64,000 bases of DNA from assembly GCA_018292915.2 (NCBI GenBank), contig JACVVK020000339.1, positions 627,001 to 691,000 of the forward strand, written 5' to 3'. The DNA is from Batillaria attramentaria. Lineage: Eukaryota > Mollusca > Gastropoda > Batillariidae. The notes under the pieces are model-generated. The model was not told the origin of the DNA and did no database searches. It saw only the letters and a program-made list of their open reading frames with translations. Below are positions 54,742-64,000 of this stretch, piece by piece (position 1 is the stretch's first letter; each line of letters opens with the position of its first letter). A program made the position numbers and the translations under genes.

Positions 54742-57141
54742 TCTATATTCAATTTCAGTCTGAGAAATCATAGTGATTAGGAGGCACAAAGCCTGTAAAT
54801 ACTCAGGAGCCACACCTCTTCAAACCTGCCCCCATTGCAAAACGCGACGTTTTTCACTGACGTTCCACACAATTACTCGGCCTGAGTATTTACAGGCTTT
54901 GTGCCTCCTGATACTAGTAATACTACTAAGCAGAGGAATTGTGTGGAATGTGAGTGAAAAACGTCGCGTTTTCCAGTGGGTGCAGAGGTGAAGAGGTGTG
55001 GCTGCTGAGTATTAACAGGCTTTGTGTCTCCTAATCACTGCGATTTCTGAGACTGAAATTGAATGAAGAATCAAACACTATAGTGTTTATTTGGGGGAAA
55101 CCGGGAGCCGATGGTGTAATAGGCGGAGGAATTGTGTGGAACGTGAGTGAAAATCGTTGTGTTTTGGAAACGCTACATTCTTCACTCATGTTCCTCATAA
55201 TTCCTCGGCCAATTAAACAATCGGCTCCCAGTTAGGAGGCACAAAGTTTGTAAATAGTCTGCAGCCACACCTTTTTAGCCCTACCCCCATCCCAAACGCT
55301 ACGTTCTTCACTCACGTCTCAAACAATATCTCGACCTACACCATCGGCTCCCCCAACAAACGCTATATTTTTAAATTCTTCATTCAATTTCAGTCTCAGA
55401 AATCATAGTGATTAGGAGGCACAAAGCCTGTAAATACTCGGCAACCACATCTCTTCAACTCTGCCCCCATTCCAAATCGCGACGTTTTTTACCCGTGTTG
55501 CACTCTTCCTCTGCTTATTACACCATCGGTATCTGGTTTCCCCCCAGTAAATACTGTATTTTAATTTTTTTTAATTCATTTTCATTCTCATAAATCATAT
55601 TAATTAGGAGGCACAAAGCCTGTAACTATTCAGCAGCCACACCTCTTCAACTCTGCCCTCATTCTTCACTCACGTTCCACACAATTTCTTGGCCTATTAC
55701 ACCATCGGCTCGCGGTTTCCCAATAATAAACATTATATTTTTCCATTCTTCGTTCAATTTCAGTCTCAGAAATCATAGTTTTTAGCAGGCACTACTCAGC
55801 AACCACACCTCTACAACCCTGCCCCCAGTCCAAATTGCGACGTTTTTCACTCACGTCGCACACTTCCTCCGCCTATTACACCATCGGCTCCCGGTTGCCC
55901 CCTAATAAATACTATTGTTTTCGATTCTCTATTCAATTTCAGTGTCAGAAATCATAGTGATTACGAGGCACAAAGCCTGTAAATACTCAGCAGCCACACC
56001 TTTTTAACCCTGCTCCCATTCCAAATAGTGACGTTTTTCACACACGTCGCACACTTTCTCGGCCTATTCCACCATTGACTCTCGGTTTCCCCCTAGTAAA
56101 TACTATATTTTTCGATTCTTTATTCAGTTTCAGAGATCATAGTGATTAGGAGGCACAAAGTCTGTAAATACTCAGCAGCAACACCTTTTTAATCCCGCCC
56201 CCATTCTACGTTTTTCACTCACGTTCCACACAATTTCTGGGCCCACTACACTATGGGCTCCCCCCAATAAACGCTATATTTTTTTTTCTTTATTGAATTT
56301 CAGTAATTATAGTGATTAGGAGGCACAAAGCCTGTAAATACTCAGCAGCCACACCTCTTCAACCCTGCCCCCATTCCAAATTGCGACGTATTTCATTGAC
56401 GTCGCACACTTCCTCGGCCTATTACACCATCGTTTCCCGGCTTCCCCCAAATAAATACTACATCATTCGATTCTTTATCCAATTTCAATCTCAGAAATCA
56501 TAGTGATTAGGAGGCACAAAGTCTGTAAATACTCAGCAGTCACACCTTTTTAACCCTGCATCCATTCCAAAACGCTACATTCTTTACTCACGTTCCACAC
56601 AATTCCTCGGCCTATTATACTATCGGCTCCCGGTTTCCCCCATAATAAACACTATATTTTTTGATTCTTTATTCAATTTCAGTCTCAGAAATCATACTGA
56701 TGAGGAGGCACAAAACCTGTAAATACTCAGCAACCACACCTCTTCAACCCTTCCCCCAGTCCCAATAGCGACGTTTTTCACTCACATCAACACAATTCCT
56801 CCGCCTATTACACCATCGGCTCCCGCTTTCCTCCTAATAAATACTATATTTTCCGATTCTATATTCAATTTCAGTGTTAGAAATCATAGTGATTAGGAGG
56901 CACAAAGCCTGTAAATACTCAGCAGCAACACTTTTTAAGTTGTTTCTCTATAGAGAAACAACTTTATGAGACGGGGCAGATTTTGCTACGCGCAGCAGCA
57001 AGTTTCAGTGATACAAAACAAGACTGTGACGTTTCTCCACACAATACTTTCTTTCACGCACACAGTGACGTAACGAAATCTGCGTCATAGACACCTTACG
57101 TGCACACTATGCTGCTGCGTTCTTTTTGGCGGGAGTTGTGA

Positions 57142-57184
<43 letters not shown>

Positions 57185-57714
57185 ACGGATGTAATGGTGG
57201 CTATCTGCTAAACCACCTCGCCGAATGGCTTTTTACTTTGAGATAAAATGGGCAGTCATATTCTCCAGAGCTACCTTTCACGATTTTTATCCTGCCGCAT
57301 TTTGAGAACAGTTATCGCCGATTTTAAAAAATCGGTCATGTTACGAATTTTTTCGAAAAAATTGTTCAAATGGCTTCATTTTCTGAAAGTGGGAAGATCA
57401 TCCAATTATACTGCCTGTTTTCGTAGCACAGCTCTGTAGCTCTGACAGATTTTGTGTAAGAAAAATATTTCCGAGGTAGGGGTGGTTTGCATGTAAGGCC
57501 AAATATCTATGAAAAGACTCCTTCAAATTACTCATCATTCCGGTATTTTTGTCACTTGTGACAACTGCACATATGACATGAACTACTGCACTATTATAGC
57601 TTTAGTATTAAGAATAACAGAGCTTTTAGATAAACACATTTTTCACGTTTCTGCGAGAAGCGCCGGTCAAAAAAGTTCCAAATTTGCAATTTCTTAAGTG
57701 CTATCCAAGGCACT

Positions 57715-58060
57715 TAAGTCCACGTTTCATCAGCTCTCTAGATCTTCCAGATTTTATGTAAAAATTAATTCAGTCACGGAAGTCACAAAAGCAACAAGGA
57801 AATCACAAGATATGAAGAAGTATCATCTGTCAGACGAGCAGCGTGAGGCTGACGTCAAATGTTTAGTTCACAGACAAAATCTGCAAGTATCGTCACTGCT
57901 TCCGACATTTCATCAGCCCTCTAGATCTTCCAGATTTCATGTGAAAAATAATTCAGTCGGAGAAGCCACAAAGCCAACAGGGAAATCACAGGACATAAAC
58001 AAGCATCTTCAGACGATCTCAGTGCTAGAGGCTGACGTCAAAAGTTTAGTTCACGGAATT
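57715..58060. repeat. ~180-bp diverged tandem duplication
   Basis: Both halves contain CATCAGCYCTCTAGATCTTCC, AATTCAGTC, GAAATCACA(A/G)GA(T/C)AT and GAGGCTGACGTCAAA..TTTAGTTCA. A third partial unit (GAGGCTGACGTCAAATATTT) follows at 58548. The 144-codon frame across it is open, but I see no domain. Confidence 0.75.
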
Positions 58061-58086
58061 GACGTCATCTCACTCTCTCCCTCTGT

Positions 58087-58520
58087 CCCATCTGCTGAAA
58101 GGGGAAGATCCCCCCTGGTGTGTCCCGTGTGATGAGCCTTTTACCGTTCAGCACTTTTTGATCTCGTGCGTGGATCTCGCCGAAACTCGTGCCAAGTTTT
58201 ACTCTGTTGACTCATTGAAGATGTTGTTCAGGGATGTCCCCCCTGACAACATCTTCAATTTCTTGAAGGAGGTCAACCTCTTTTATAAAATATAGTCTTT
58301 CAGTCTAACATAATCTGTGATATTGTTTTTAGTCTGGAAGAATACAATCTTGTACAGGATCTCATTTAAGTCTCACAAATTCTTAATATATATTTACATC
58401 ATGTTTTAAGCTAGCCCTTTTATGTTTTAAAGGACCTGGCAGGATGAGACTGTGCTAGCCGCGAAATAGTCTTTGTTGCTTGCGCGGCGTTAAGCCCTAA
58501 ATAACTAACTAACTAACTAA
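58087..58520 (+). mobile_element. 5'-truncated LINE (same I/Jockey-like family as 21.8 kb)
   Basis: It encodes only the last ~65 codons (HLLKGEDPPWCVPCDEPFT, VQHFLISC, NIFNFLKEVNLFYKI, stop), then the family 3' UTR and a (TAAC)n tail. The 12-bp TSD CTCTCCCTCTGT is at 58075-58086 and 58521-58532. It is diverged from the 21.8-kb copy at scattered sites. Confidence 0.92.
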
Positions 58521-58602
58521 CTCTCCCTCTGTATGACGACCTGCCTGAGGCTGACGTCAAATATTTAGTTCACGGAACTGACCTCTCTCTCTCTCTCTCT
58601 AG

Positions 58603-58778
58603 GGAGCCAGGGTGGCCGAATGGGAGCGCGTTGGACTTTCAATGCTTGGGCCGAGAGTTCGAATCCCGGCCGCTGGGGCCAAATATTTGTGCTGGCCTTT
58701 TTCTCGTTGCCCCGTCTTTGATATCACCCTTATATGGTGGAAAAGGACGTTAAACTCCTAAACACCCACCTACCCACC
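58603..58778 (+). mobile_element. tRNA-derived SINE flanked by CT tracts
   Basis: Head GGGAGCCAGGGTGGCCGAAT, GCCGAGAGTTCGAATCCCGG, body GGGGCCAAATATTTGTGCTG, end GGAAAAGGACGTTAAACTCC. (CT)n is on the left (58584-58599) and a CT-rich tract on the right (58779-58810). Confidence 0.88.
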
Positions 58779-59398
58779 CTCTCTCTCTCTCTGCCTCTCT
58801 CTCTCTCCCTTCTTCCCCCACCCGGCCACACCCCCAGTCACGTGGCTAATCGGTCGAGGTCGTAGAGGATCTAGTGTCATTGGTAGAACTTGGAGAGGGG
58901 AGAACCGGCAACAATAACAACAAAACAGACAAAATAAAATGAAGTCTGGAGAAACAACTTTGTAGGACGGGGCCGTTCCTCCTTGTTTAATCCTGCCCCC
59001 ATTCCAAACGCTACGTTGTTCACTCCCGTTTCATACAATTTCTCGGCCTATTACACCATCGGCTCCCGGCTTCCCCATAATAAACACTATAGTGTTTGCT
59101 TCTGTATTCAATTTCAGTCTCAAAAATCATAGTGAGTAGGTGGCACAAAGCCTGTAAATACTCAGCAGCCACACCTCAACCCTGCCCCCAGTACAAATCG
59201 CGACGTTTTTCACTCACGTTTCACAATTCCTCGGCCTATTATACCATCGGTTCTCGGTTTCCCCTTAATAAATACTAGAGTTTTCGATTCTGTATTCAAT
59301 TTCAGTCTCAGAAATCATAGTGATTAGGAGGCACAAAACCTGTAAATACTCAGCAGCCACACCTCTTCAAGCTAGGCCCCAGTCCAAATCGCGACGAA

Positions 59399-59399
59399 A

Positions 59400-59433
<34 letters not shown>

Positions 59434-59558
59434 TATAGGGGAAGTAAGTAAAGCTGAGAGCGCTCCCTAGATCTAGGAGGTGTGTGCTTTGTATGCCATT
59501 GGACAAGTCCGCCTTGCCCTATATTGGCTACAAGCCACAAAGATATATATATATTGGT

Positions 59559-59612
<54 letters not shown>
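59399..59612. repeat. A-run and (AT)n tracts around the Tc1 target
   Basis: A run (59397-59417), (AT)n at 59418-59437, a ~110-base unique piece, then (AT)n at 59560-59612 into which the Tc1-type element inserted. Confidence 0.9.
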
Positions 59613-59615
<3 letters not shown>

Positions 59616-61232
59616 GGTCGAACTTTAATTAAGGACCACCCAGGCAAACAGGCCCTGTATTTAAAAATTCGCCAAAAATACAAGCAGTGCATTTTATCAA
59701 AGAATTCGATTGGGAAAGGGTTAAGGCGTTAACAGTGTATCCTGCAAAGCTTGCTGCAGCTGTCTTGTTGTCACGTGCGGCATGCAGAGGGGGGGTTGAA
59801 TGTTGCTGATTTTTTTGCAAATTTGGCTGTTTTGTAAGCATCAGTGAACACTGATTCGAACGGCTTTGCACTGAAATTCCAAATGCACGTGCAAGAACCA
59901 ATGCATTGCTAAGCATTTCACTCACTGGAATGCCCATAAAAGCAGCCGAATGCGCATAATTCCTCACAACACCAACATGCCTCCAAGACGCAAGCTGTCA
60001 GATTTTAACCGGACCCGGGCGATTGCATGGCTGCAGGATCGAGTTGGCGTTCGAGAAGTGGCCAGAAGACTACAGGTGTCCCACTCCGTTATCATTCGGC
60101 TGAGAGAACGTTTTCAAGCCACTGGAACTGTTAAAGAAAGACCCCGTCCAGGTCAGCCAAAGAAGTCACCTCAAAGGAGGACCGGTTCATCCGCAGACAG
60201 GCTCTTCAGAGGAGGACCCCCATCATCTCCAACACCATCAGGCGTCGGCTCCAAGCTGCCACTAACTCAGCAGTGTGCCAGATGACCACACGGCGGCGCC
60301 TCCATGCTGGCAACCTTCATTCAAGACGCCCAGTCAGGAAACCCAAACTGACTGTGGCCCACTGGGCAAGCCGCCTGGCCTGGTGTACAGCTCACCAAAG
60401 GTGGCCCCGGGCACAGTGGCAGCTGGTGCTGTTCAGTGACGAGTCCCGGTTCCTGGTGAAGCCACGAGATGGACGCATTCGGGTGTGGCGATGTCCTGGA
60501 GAGCAGCTGGCAGATGACGCCGTCCAGGAGGTCACGGCGTTTGGCGGTGGCTCGGTCATGGTATGGGGGAGAATAAGCAGCCACTACAAGACTCCCCTGT
60601 ACCATGTGGATGGCAACTTGAACGGCCAACGCTACCTGCAGGAGATTTTACAGCCTTTGGTTGTCCCAGCGCTTCAGCAGATTGGGGCCCAGGCTGTGTT
60701 CATTGATGATAACGCCACCCCATACCGTTGTCGAGCCGTGAACACTTTTGTGGTACAAGCTGGCATCACCAGGATGCCATGGCCGGCAAACAGTCCGGAC
60801 TTGAACCCTATTGAGAAAATTTGGGGCGAGCTTGGGAGAAGAGTTCAAGAAAATCACCCTCTGCCGGCCAGTCGACAACAGCTGCTACACTACCTGCAGC
60901 AGGAGTGGGCAAACCTCCCCCAGGCCCTCATTGCAAGAACTGTCAACACCATGAGACAGCGCTGTGTGGATTGTGTGGCAGCACGAGGGGGACACACACG
61001 GTTTGGATCAGACTGTAAAGGAACACTCTGTTTGTGAATTTCAATTTCGGGGGTGGGAGTCTGTAATCAGGCACAATGATTTTTTTTCTTATTTTTTCTT
61101 TTGAGAAATTGACCAAATCTTGTTCACTGATAATGAAATTAAACATTTATGATGTTTCTGGCGTTTTGGGGTTTCGCTTTCTATGTTTTATGAGACTGTG
61201 TATAAGTGGTCCTTAATTAAAGTTCGACCCTG
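59613..61232 (+). mobile_element. Tc1/mariner-type transposon, 1.62 kb
   Basis: Perfect 27-bp terminal inverted repeats begin CAGGGTCGAACTTTAATTAA at 59613 and end in the complement at 61232, with TA on both sides (59611-59612, 61233-61234) inside (AT)n. It holds one transposase gene broken by a single frameshift. Perfect TIRs and near-complete coding sequence suggest recent arrival. Confidence 0.95.
59977..61037 (+). pseudogene. Tc1-type DD34E transposase, single frameshift
   Basis: It starts MPPRRKLSDFNRTRAIAW (an ATG 27 bases upstream is in frame). The N-terminal paired-type helix-turn-helix runs GVREVARRLQVSHSVIIRL, followed by the GTVKERPRPGQP linker. At about 60165-60180 the frame shifts by one base; the second frame continues DRFIRRQALQ and carries the catalytic domain: LFSDESRF (first Asp), VFIDDNATPY (second Asp) and NSPDLNPIEKIWGEL, with 34 residues between the second Asp and the Glu (DD34E). 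The stop is at 61035-61037. Length without the shift would be ~350 residues, normal for Tc1. One base change would explain the inactivity. Confidence 0.93.
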
Positions 61233-61374
61233 TATATATATATATATATATATATATTCGATTCCTTGTTTATTTCAAGTCTCAGAAATCATAATGATTA
61301 GGAGGCACAAAGCCTGTAAATACTCAGCAGCCACACCTCTTCAACCCTGCCCCCATTTTATATATCGGGGTTAG

Positions 61375-62005
61375 GGTGAAAAAAGTGTGGGTGCTGTCTA
61401 TTTACATGTTTCTGCCTCCTAATCACTATGACTTCTGCGACTCAAGATCAATAAGGAATCGAAAAATATAATATTTATTACTGCTAAACCGGCAGCCGAT
61501 GGTGTAATAGGCCGAGGAAGTGTGCGACGTGAGTGAAAAACGTCGTGATTTGGAATGGGGGCAAGGTTAAACAGGTGTGGCTGCTGAGTATTTACTTTGT
61601 GCCTCCTAGTCGGTATAATTTTTTTGCCTGAAATTGAATAAAGAATCGAAAAATGTAGTGTTTATTAAGGGGAAAAGGGAGCCGATAGTGTAATACGCTG
61701 AGGAATTGCGGAACATGAGTGAAAAGCGTCGCGATTTGTAATGGGGGCAGGGTTGAAGAGGTGTGGCTGCTGAGTAGTTACAGGCTTTGTGCCTCCTAAT
61801 CACTATGATTTCTGAGAGTGACATTGAATAAAGAACAGAAAAATGTAGTGTAGTATTTATTTGGGGGAAACCGGGAGCCCGCCGCGGTGATGGTGTAATA
61901 GGCCGACGAAGTGTTCGACGTGAGTGATAAACGTCGCGATTTGAAATAAGAGCAGGGTTGAAGAGGTGTGGCTGCTGAGTATTTACAGCTTTTGTGCCTG
62001 GTCAC
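61375..62005 (-). repeat. Inverted units of the ~185-bp satellite
   Basis: Three to four units in minus orientation (e.g. GATGGTGTAATAGGCCGA, CAGGCTTTGTGCCTCCTAATC). They face the plus-oriented units at 61260-61370, giving a large imperfect palindrome. Confidence 0.9.
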
Positions 62006-62059
62006 TTTTTTATGGCCTCCTCGGACCTCGGGATATCTTTTTCTGTCTCTCCGCGCTAA

Positions 62060-62966
62060 TTACACGTGTCCATGTGAATTGCGAATATCTTCAGGTGCCA
62101 ATATCCTCAGGCTGCTCAGTTACTGGCTGCCCAGTGAATGTAGAAGTCAGCATGACATCAGGTTCCTTGTGAAATTCTCGGATGACACTGCATTAGTTTC
62201 TCTCTTGTTCGGTTCTGAACAAAGCCACGGTCCTGCACTGGATGAGTTTGTTGAGTGGTGTGACGACTCTTTCTTGGAGTTAAATGTTATGAAAACTAAA
62301 GAGATGGTTTTTGATATAAAAGAGATGGTAATTGAGTTAAATGTTATGAAAACGAAAAAGATGTTTTTTGATTTAAAAGAGATGGTTTTTGAGTTAAATG
62401 TTATGAAAACTAAAGAGATGGTTTTTGATTTAAAAGAGATGGTTTTTGAAAGAGACTGTCATACATAATCAGGCAGTAGAGGTAGTTGAAGAGTACAAGT
62501 ATTAGGGACTAGTCATTGATTACAAACTAAGATAGGATGCCAACACAGAAACCATAGTAAAGAAAGGTCAGCAGAGATTATATTTTCTGCGAAAACTCAA
62601 CTGCTTCTCTGTGGATACGAAGTTCTTGGCACTATTTTATAAGTCTTTCATAAAAAGCATTCTTACCTTTTCTTTTATTTGCTGGTTTGGCTCCCTTAGT
62701 GTTAAAAATAAAAACTCCCTGCAGAAAATTGTCAATATCAGTTCAAAAGTGATTGGTGAGCCACAGCGAAACCTTCAGGCATTTTTTGAGCAGCAGGTCA
62801 TCAGGAAAGCCAGTTCCATCTTAGGCATTCATGCACACAACCTGTATAGAGAGTTTGAACGTTTGCCTTCTGGTCGAAGATTCAGAGTCCATTTCTGTAA
62901 AACTAAACGTGGAAAGTTTTCTTTTATTCCAACTGCAATATCCCTTCTCAATGAGAAGCACTGACT
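62060..62966 (+). pseudogene. LINE reverse transcriptase and C terminus with internal triplication
   Basis: The frame gives VKFSDDTALVSLLFGSEQSH (palm Asp-Asp), FVEWCDDSFLELNVMKTKEM, then a ~57-base unit coding ELNVMKTKEMVFDLKEMVF repeated about three times, a shift and stop (62466-62510), then LALFYKSFIKSILTFSFICW, VKNKNSLQKIVNISSKVIGE, and a stop at 62962-62964. It resembles fish and mollusc LINEs of the Rex/CR1-like group. It is 5' truncated and inactive. Confidence 0.8.
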
Positions 62967-62999
62967 GCCATAATTATTGTGATGTATTTTTAATAAGCT

Positions 63000-64000
63000 G
63001 CTTGTGATACTATCTGTGATGCGTTGTGATACTATCTGTGATGCGTTGTGATACTATCTGTGATGCATTGTGATACTTATCTGTGATGCGTTGTGATACT
63101 ATCTGTGATGCATTGTGATACTTATCTGTGATGCGTTGTGATACTATCTGTGATGCGTTGTGATACTATCTGTGATGCATTGTGATACTTATCTGTGATG
63201 CATTGTGATACTTATCTGTGATGCATTGTGATACTTATCTGTGATGCATTGTGTTACTTATCTGTGATGCATTGTGATACTTTCTGTGATGCATTGTGAT
63301 ACTTTCTGTGATGCATTGTGATACTTATCTGTGATGCGTTGTGATACTTATCTGTGATGCATTGTGATACTTATCTGTGATGCGTTGTGATACTTATCTC
63401 TGATACTTATCTGTGATGCATTGTGATACTTATCTGTGATGCATTGTGATACTTATCTGTGATGCATTGTGATACTTATCTGTGATGCATTGTGATACTT
63501 ATCTGTGATGCATTGTGATACTTATCTGTGATGCATTGTGATACTTTCTGTGATGCGTTGTGATACTATCTGTGATGCGTTGTGATACTATCTGTGATGC
63601 ATTGTGATACTTATCTGTGATGCATTGTGATACTTATCTGTGATGCATTGTGATACTTATCTGTGATGCATTGTGTTACTTATCTGTGATGCATTGTGAT
63701 ACTTTCTGTGATGCATTGTGATACTTTCTGTGATGCATTGTGATACTTATCTGTGATGCGTTGTGATACTTATCTGTGATGCATTGTGATACTTATCTGT
63801 GATGCGTTGTGATACTTATCTCTGATACTTATCTGTGATGCATTGTGATACTTATCTGTGATGCATTGTGATACTTATCTGTGATGCATTGTGATACTTA
63901 TCTGTGATGCATTGTGATACGTATCTGTGATGCATTGTGATACTTAACTGTGATGCATTGTGATACTTATCTGTGATGCGTTGTGATACTTATCTGTGAT
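63000..64000. repeat. 22-23-bp minisatellite (CTGTGATGCATTGTGATACT) to window end
   Basis: About 43 units with GCATTG/GCGTTG and CTTATC/CTATC/CTTTC variants. Two landmarks recur 422 bases apart (TGTGTTACTTATC near 63250 and 63672; TATCTCTGATAC near 63396 and 63818), showing a large internal duplication. It continues past the window. Confidence 0.96.

Larger units (their letters stand above)
56940..58985. mobile_element. Unclassified ~2-kb insertion in the satellite
   Basis: A satellite unit is split: ...CAACACTTTTTAA | GTTGTTTCTCTATAGAGAAA ... GGACGGGGCCGTTCCTCCTTG | TTTAATCCTGCCCCC. TTTAA (or TTAA) may be the target duplication. Both ends carry AGAAACAACTTTRTGRGACG-GGGC in direct orientation (about 56957 and 58952). 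The left end is a perfect short palindrome GTTGTTTCTCTATAGAG. Inside are (TG)n at 57144-57182, a ~180-base diverged tandem duplication (57715-58060) and two nested retroelements. No recognisable coding region. Confidence 0.6.
52325..62005. repeat. ~185-bp satellite field with inserted elements
   Basis: Repeating unit: TTTATTCAATTTCAGTCTCA, GAAATCATAGTGATTAGGAG, GCACAAAGCCTGTAAATACT, CAGCAGCCACACCTCTTCAA, CCCTGCCCCCATTCCAAA, CGACGTTTTTCACTCACG, CCTATTACACCATCGGCTCC and CCCTAATAAACACTAT. Clear plus-orientation units lie at 52325-52732, 54742-54885, 55230-56940, 58990-59395 and 61260-61370. Minus-orientation units are at 54885-55200 and 61375-62005. Units are 10-20% diverged by eye. Three insertions interrupt the field. 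Confidence 0.92.

Overview
This is animal nuclear DNA with no sign of bacterial gene organisation. Genes are split by short introns with clean GT..AG sites. Dispersed repeats are dense (tRNA-derived SINEs, several LINE clades, Tc1-type and MITE-like DNA elements), and an exceptional share is microsatellite, minisatellite or satellite. The SINE 3' part ("TTAACGTCCTTTTCCACC" on one strand), the L2/CR1-type LINE tails ending in (ATT)n and the gene families present suggest a marine mollusc, most likely a gastropod. That assignment is inference from repeat style, not from a marker gene.

Layout. 1-4.2 kb: an integrase-OTU protease fusion gene (one frameshift, one intron) behind a 72-bp-arm palindrome. 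4.2-15 kb: dispersed elements, including a TIR element with a 5-bp target duplication, a nested inverted duplication (7.35-9.0 kb), LINE remnants and a CpG-rich TIR element (13.84-14.87 kb). 15.2-24.2 kb: segmental-duplication block 1, holding a duplicated last exon of an FkbM-type methyltransferase and a wrecked minus-strand gene. 24.6-28.85 kb: a 61-bp satellite. 29.0-30.55 kb: the full-looking two-exon FkbM methyltransferase gene. 30-36.8 kb: block 2 of the same segmental duplication, with two LINE insertions. 39.5-44.0 kb: a 4.5-kb array of a 23-bp repeat. 44.2-46.9 kb: second copy of the 15.2-17.2 kb intergenic segment. 47.5-51.6 kb: a minus-strand six-exon P-loop NTPase gene (5' partial). 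52.2-62.0 kb: a ~185-bp satellite field invaded by an L1/Tx1-like LINE end, an unclassified 2-kb element and a Tc1-type transposon. 62-64 kb: a LINE end and a further minisatellite running off the window.

Three host-type genes are supported: the methyltransferase (plus), the P-loop NTPase (minus) and the broken minus-strand gene at 20-23.7 kb. The integrase-OTU gene is transposon-derived. The strongest overall pattern is that several minisatellites start at exon edges: they repeat a splice acceptor, or the last codons plus stop, instead of anonymous intergenic sequence. The segmental copies also give clear 'before and after' views of insertions and exon loss.
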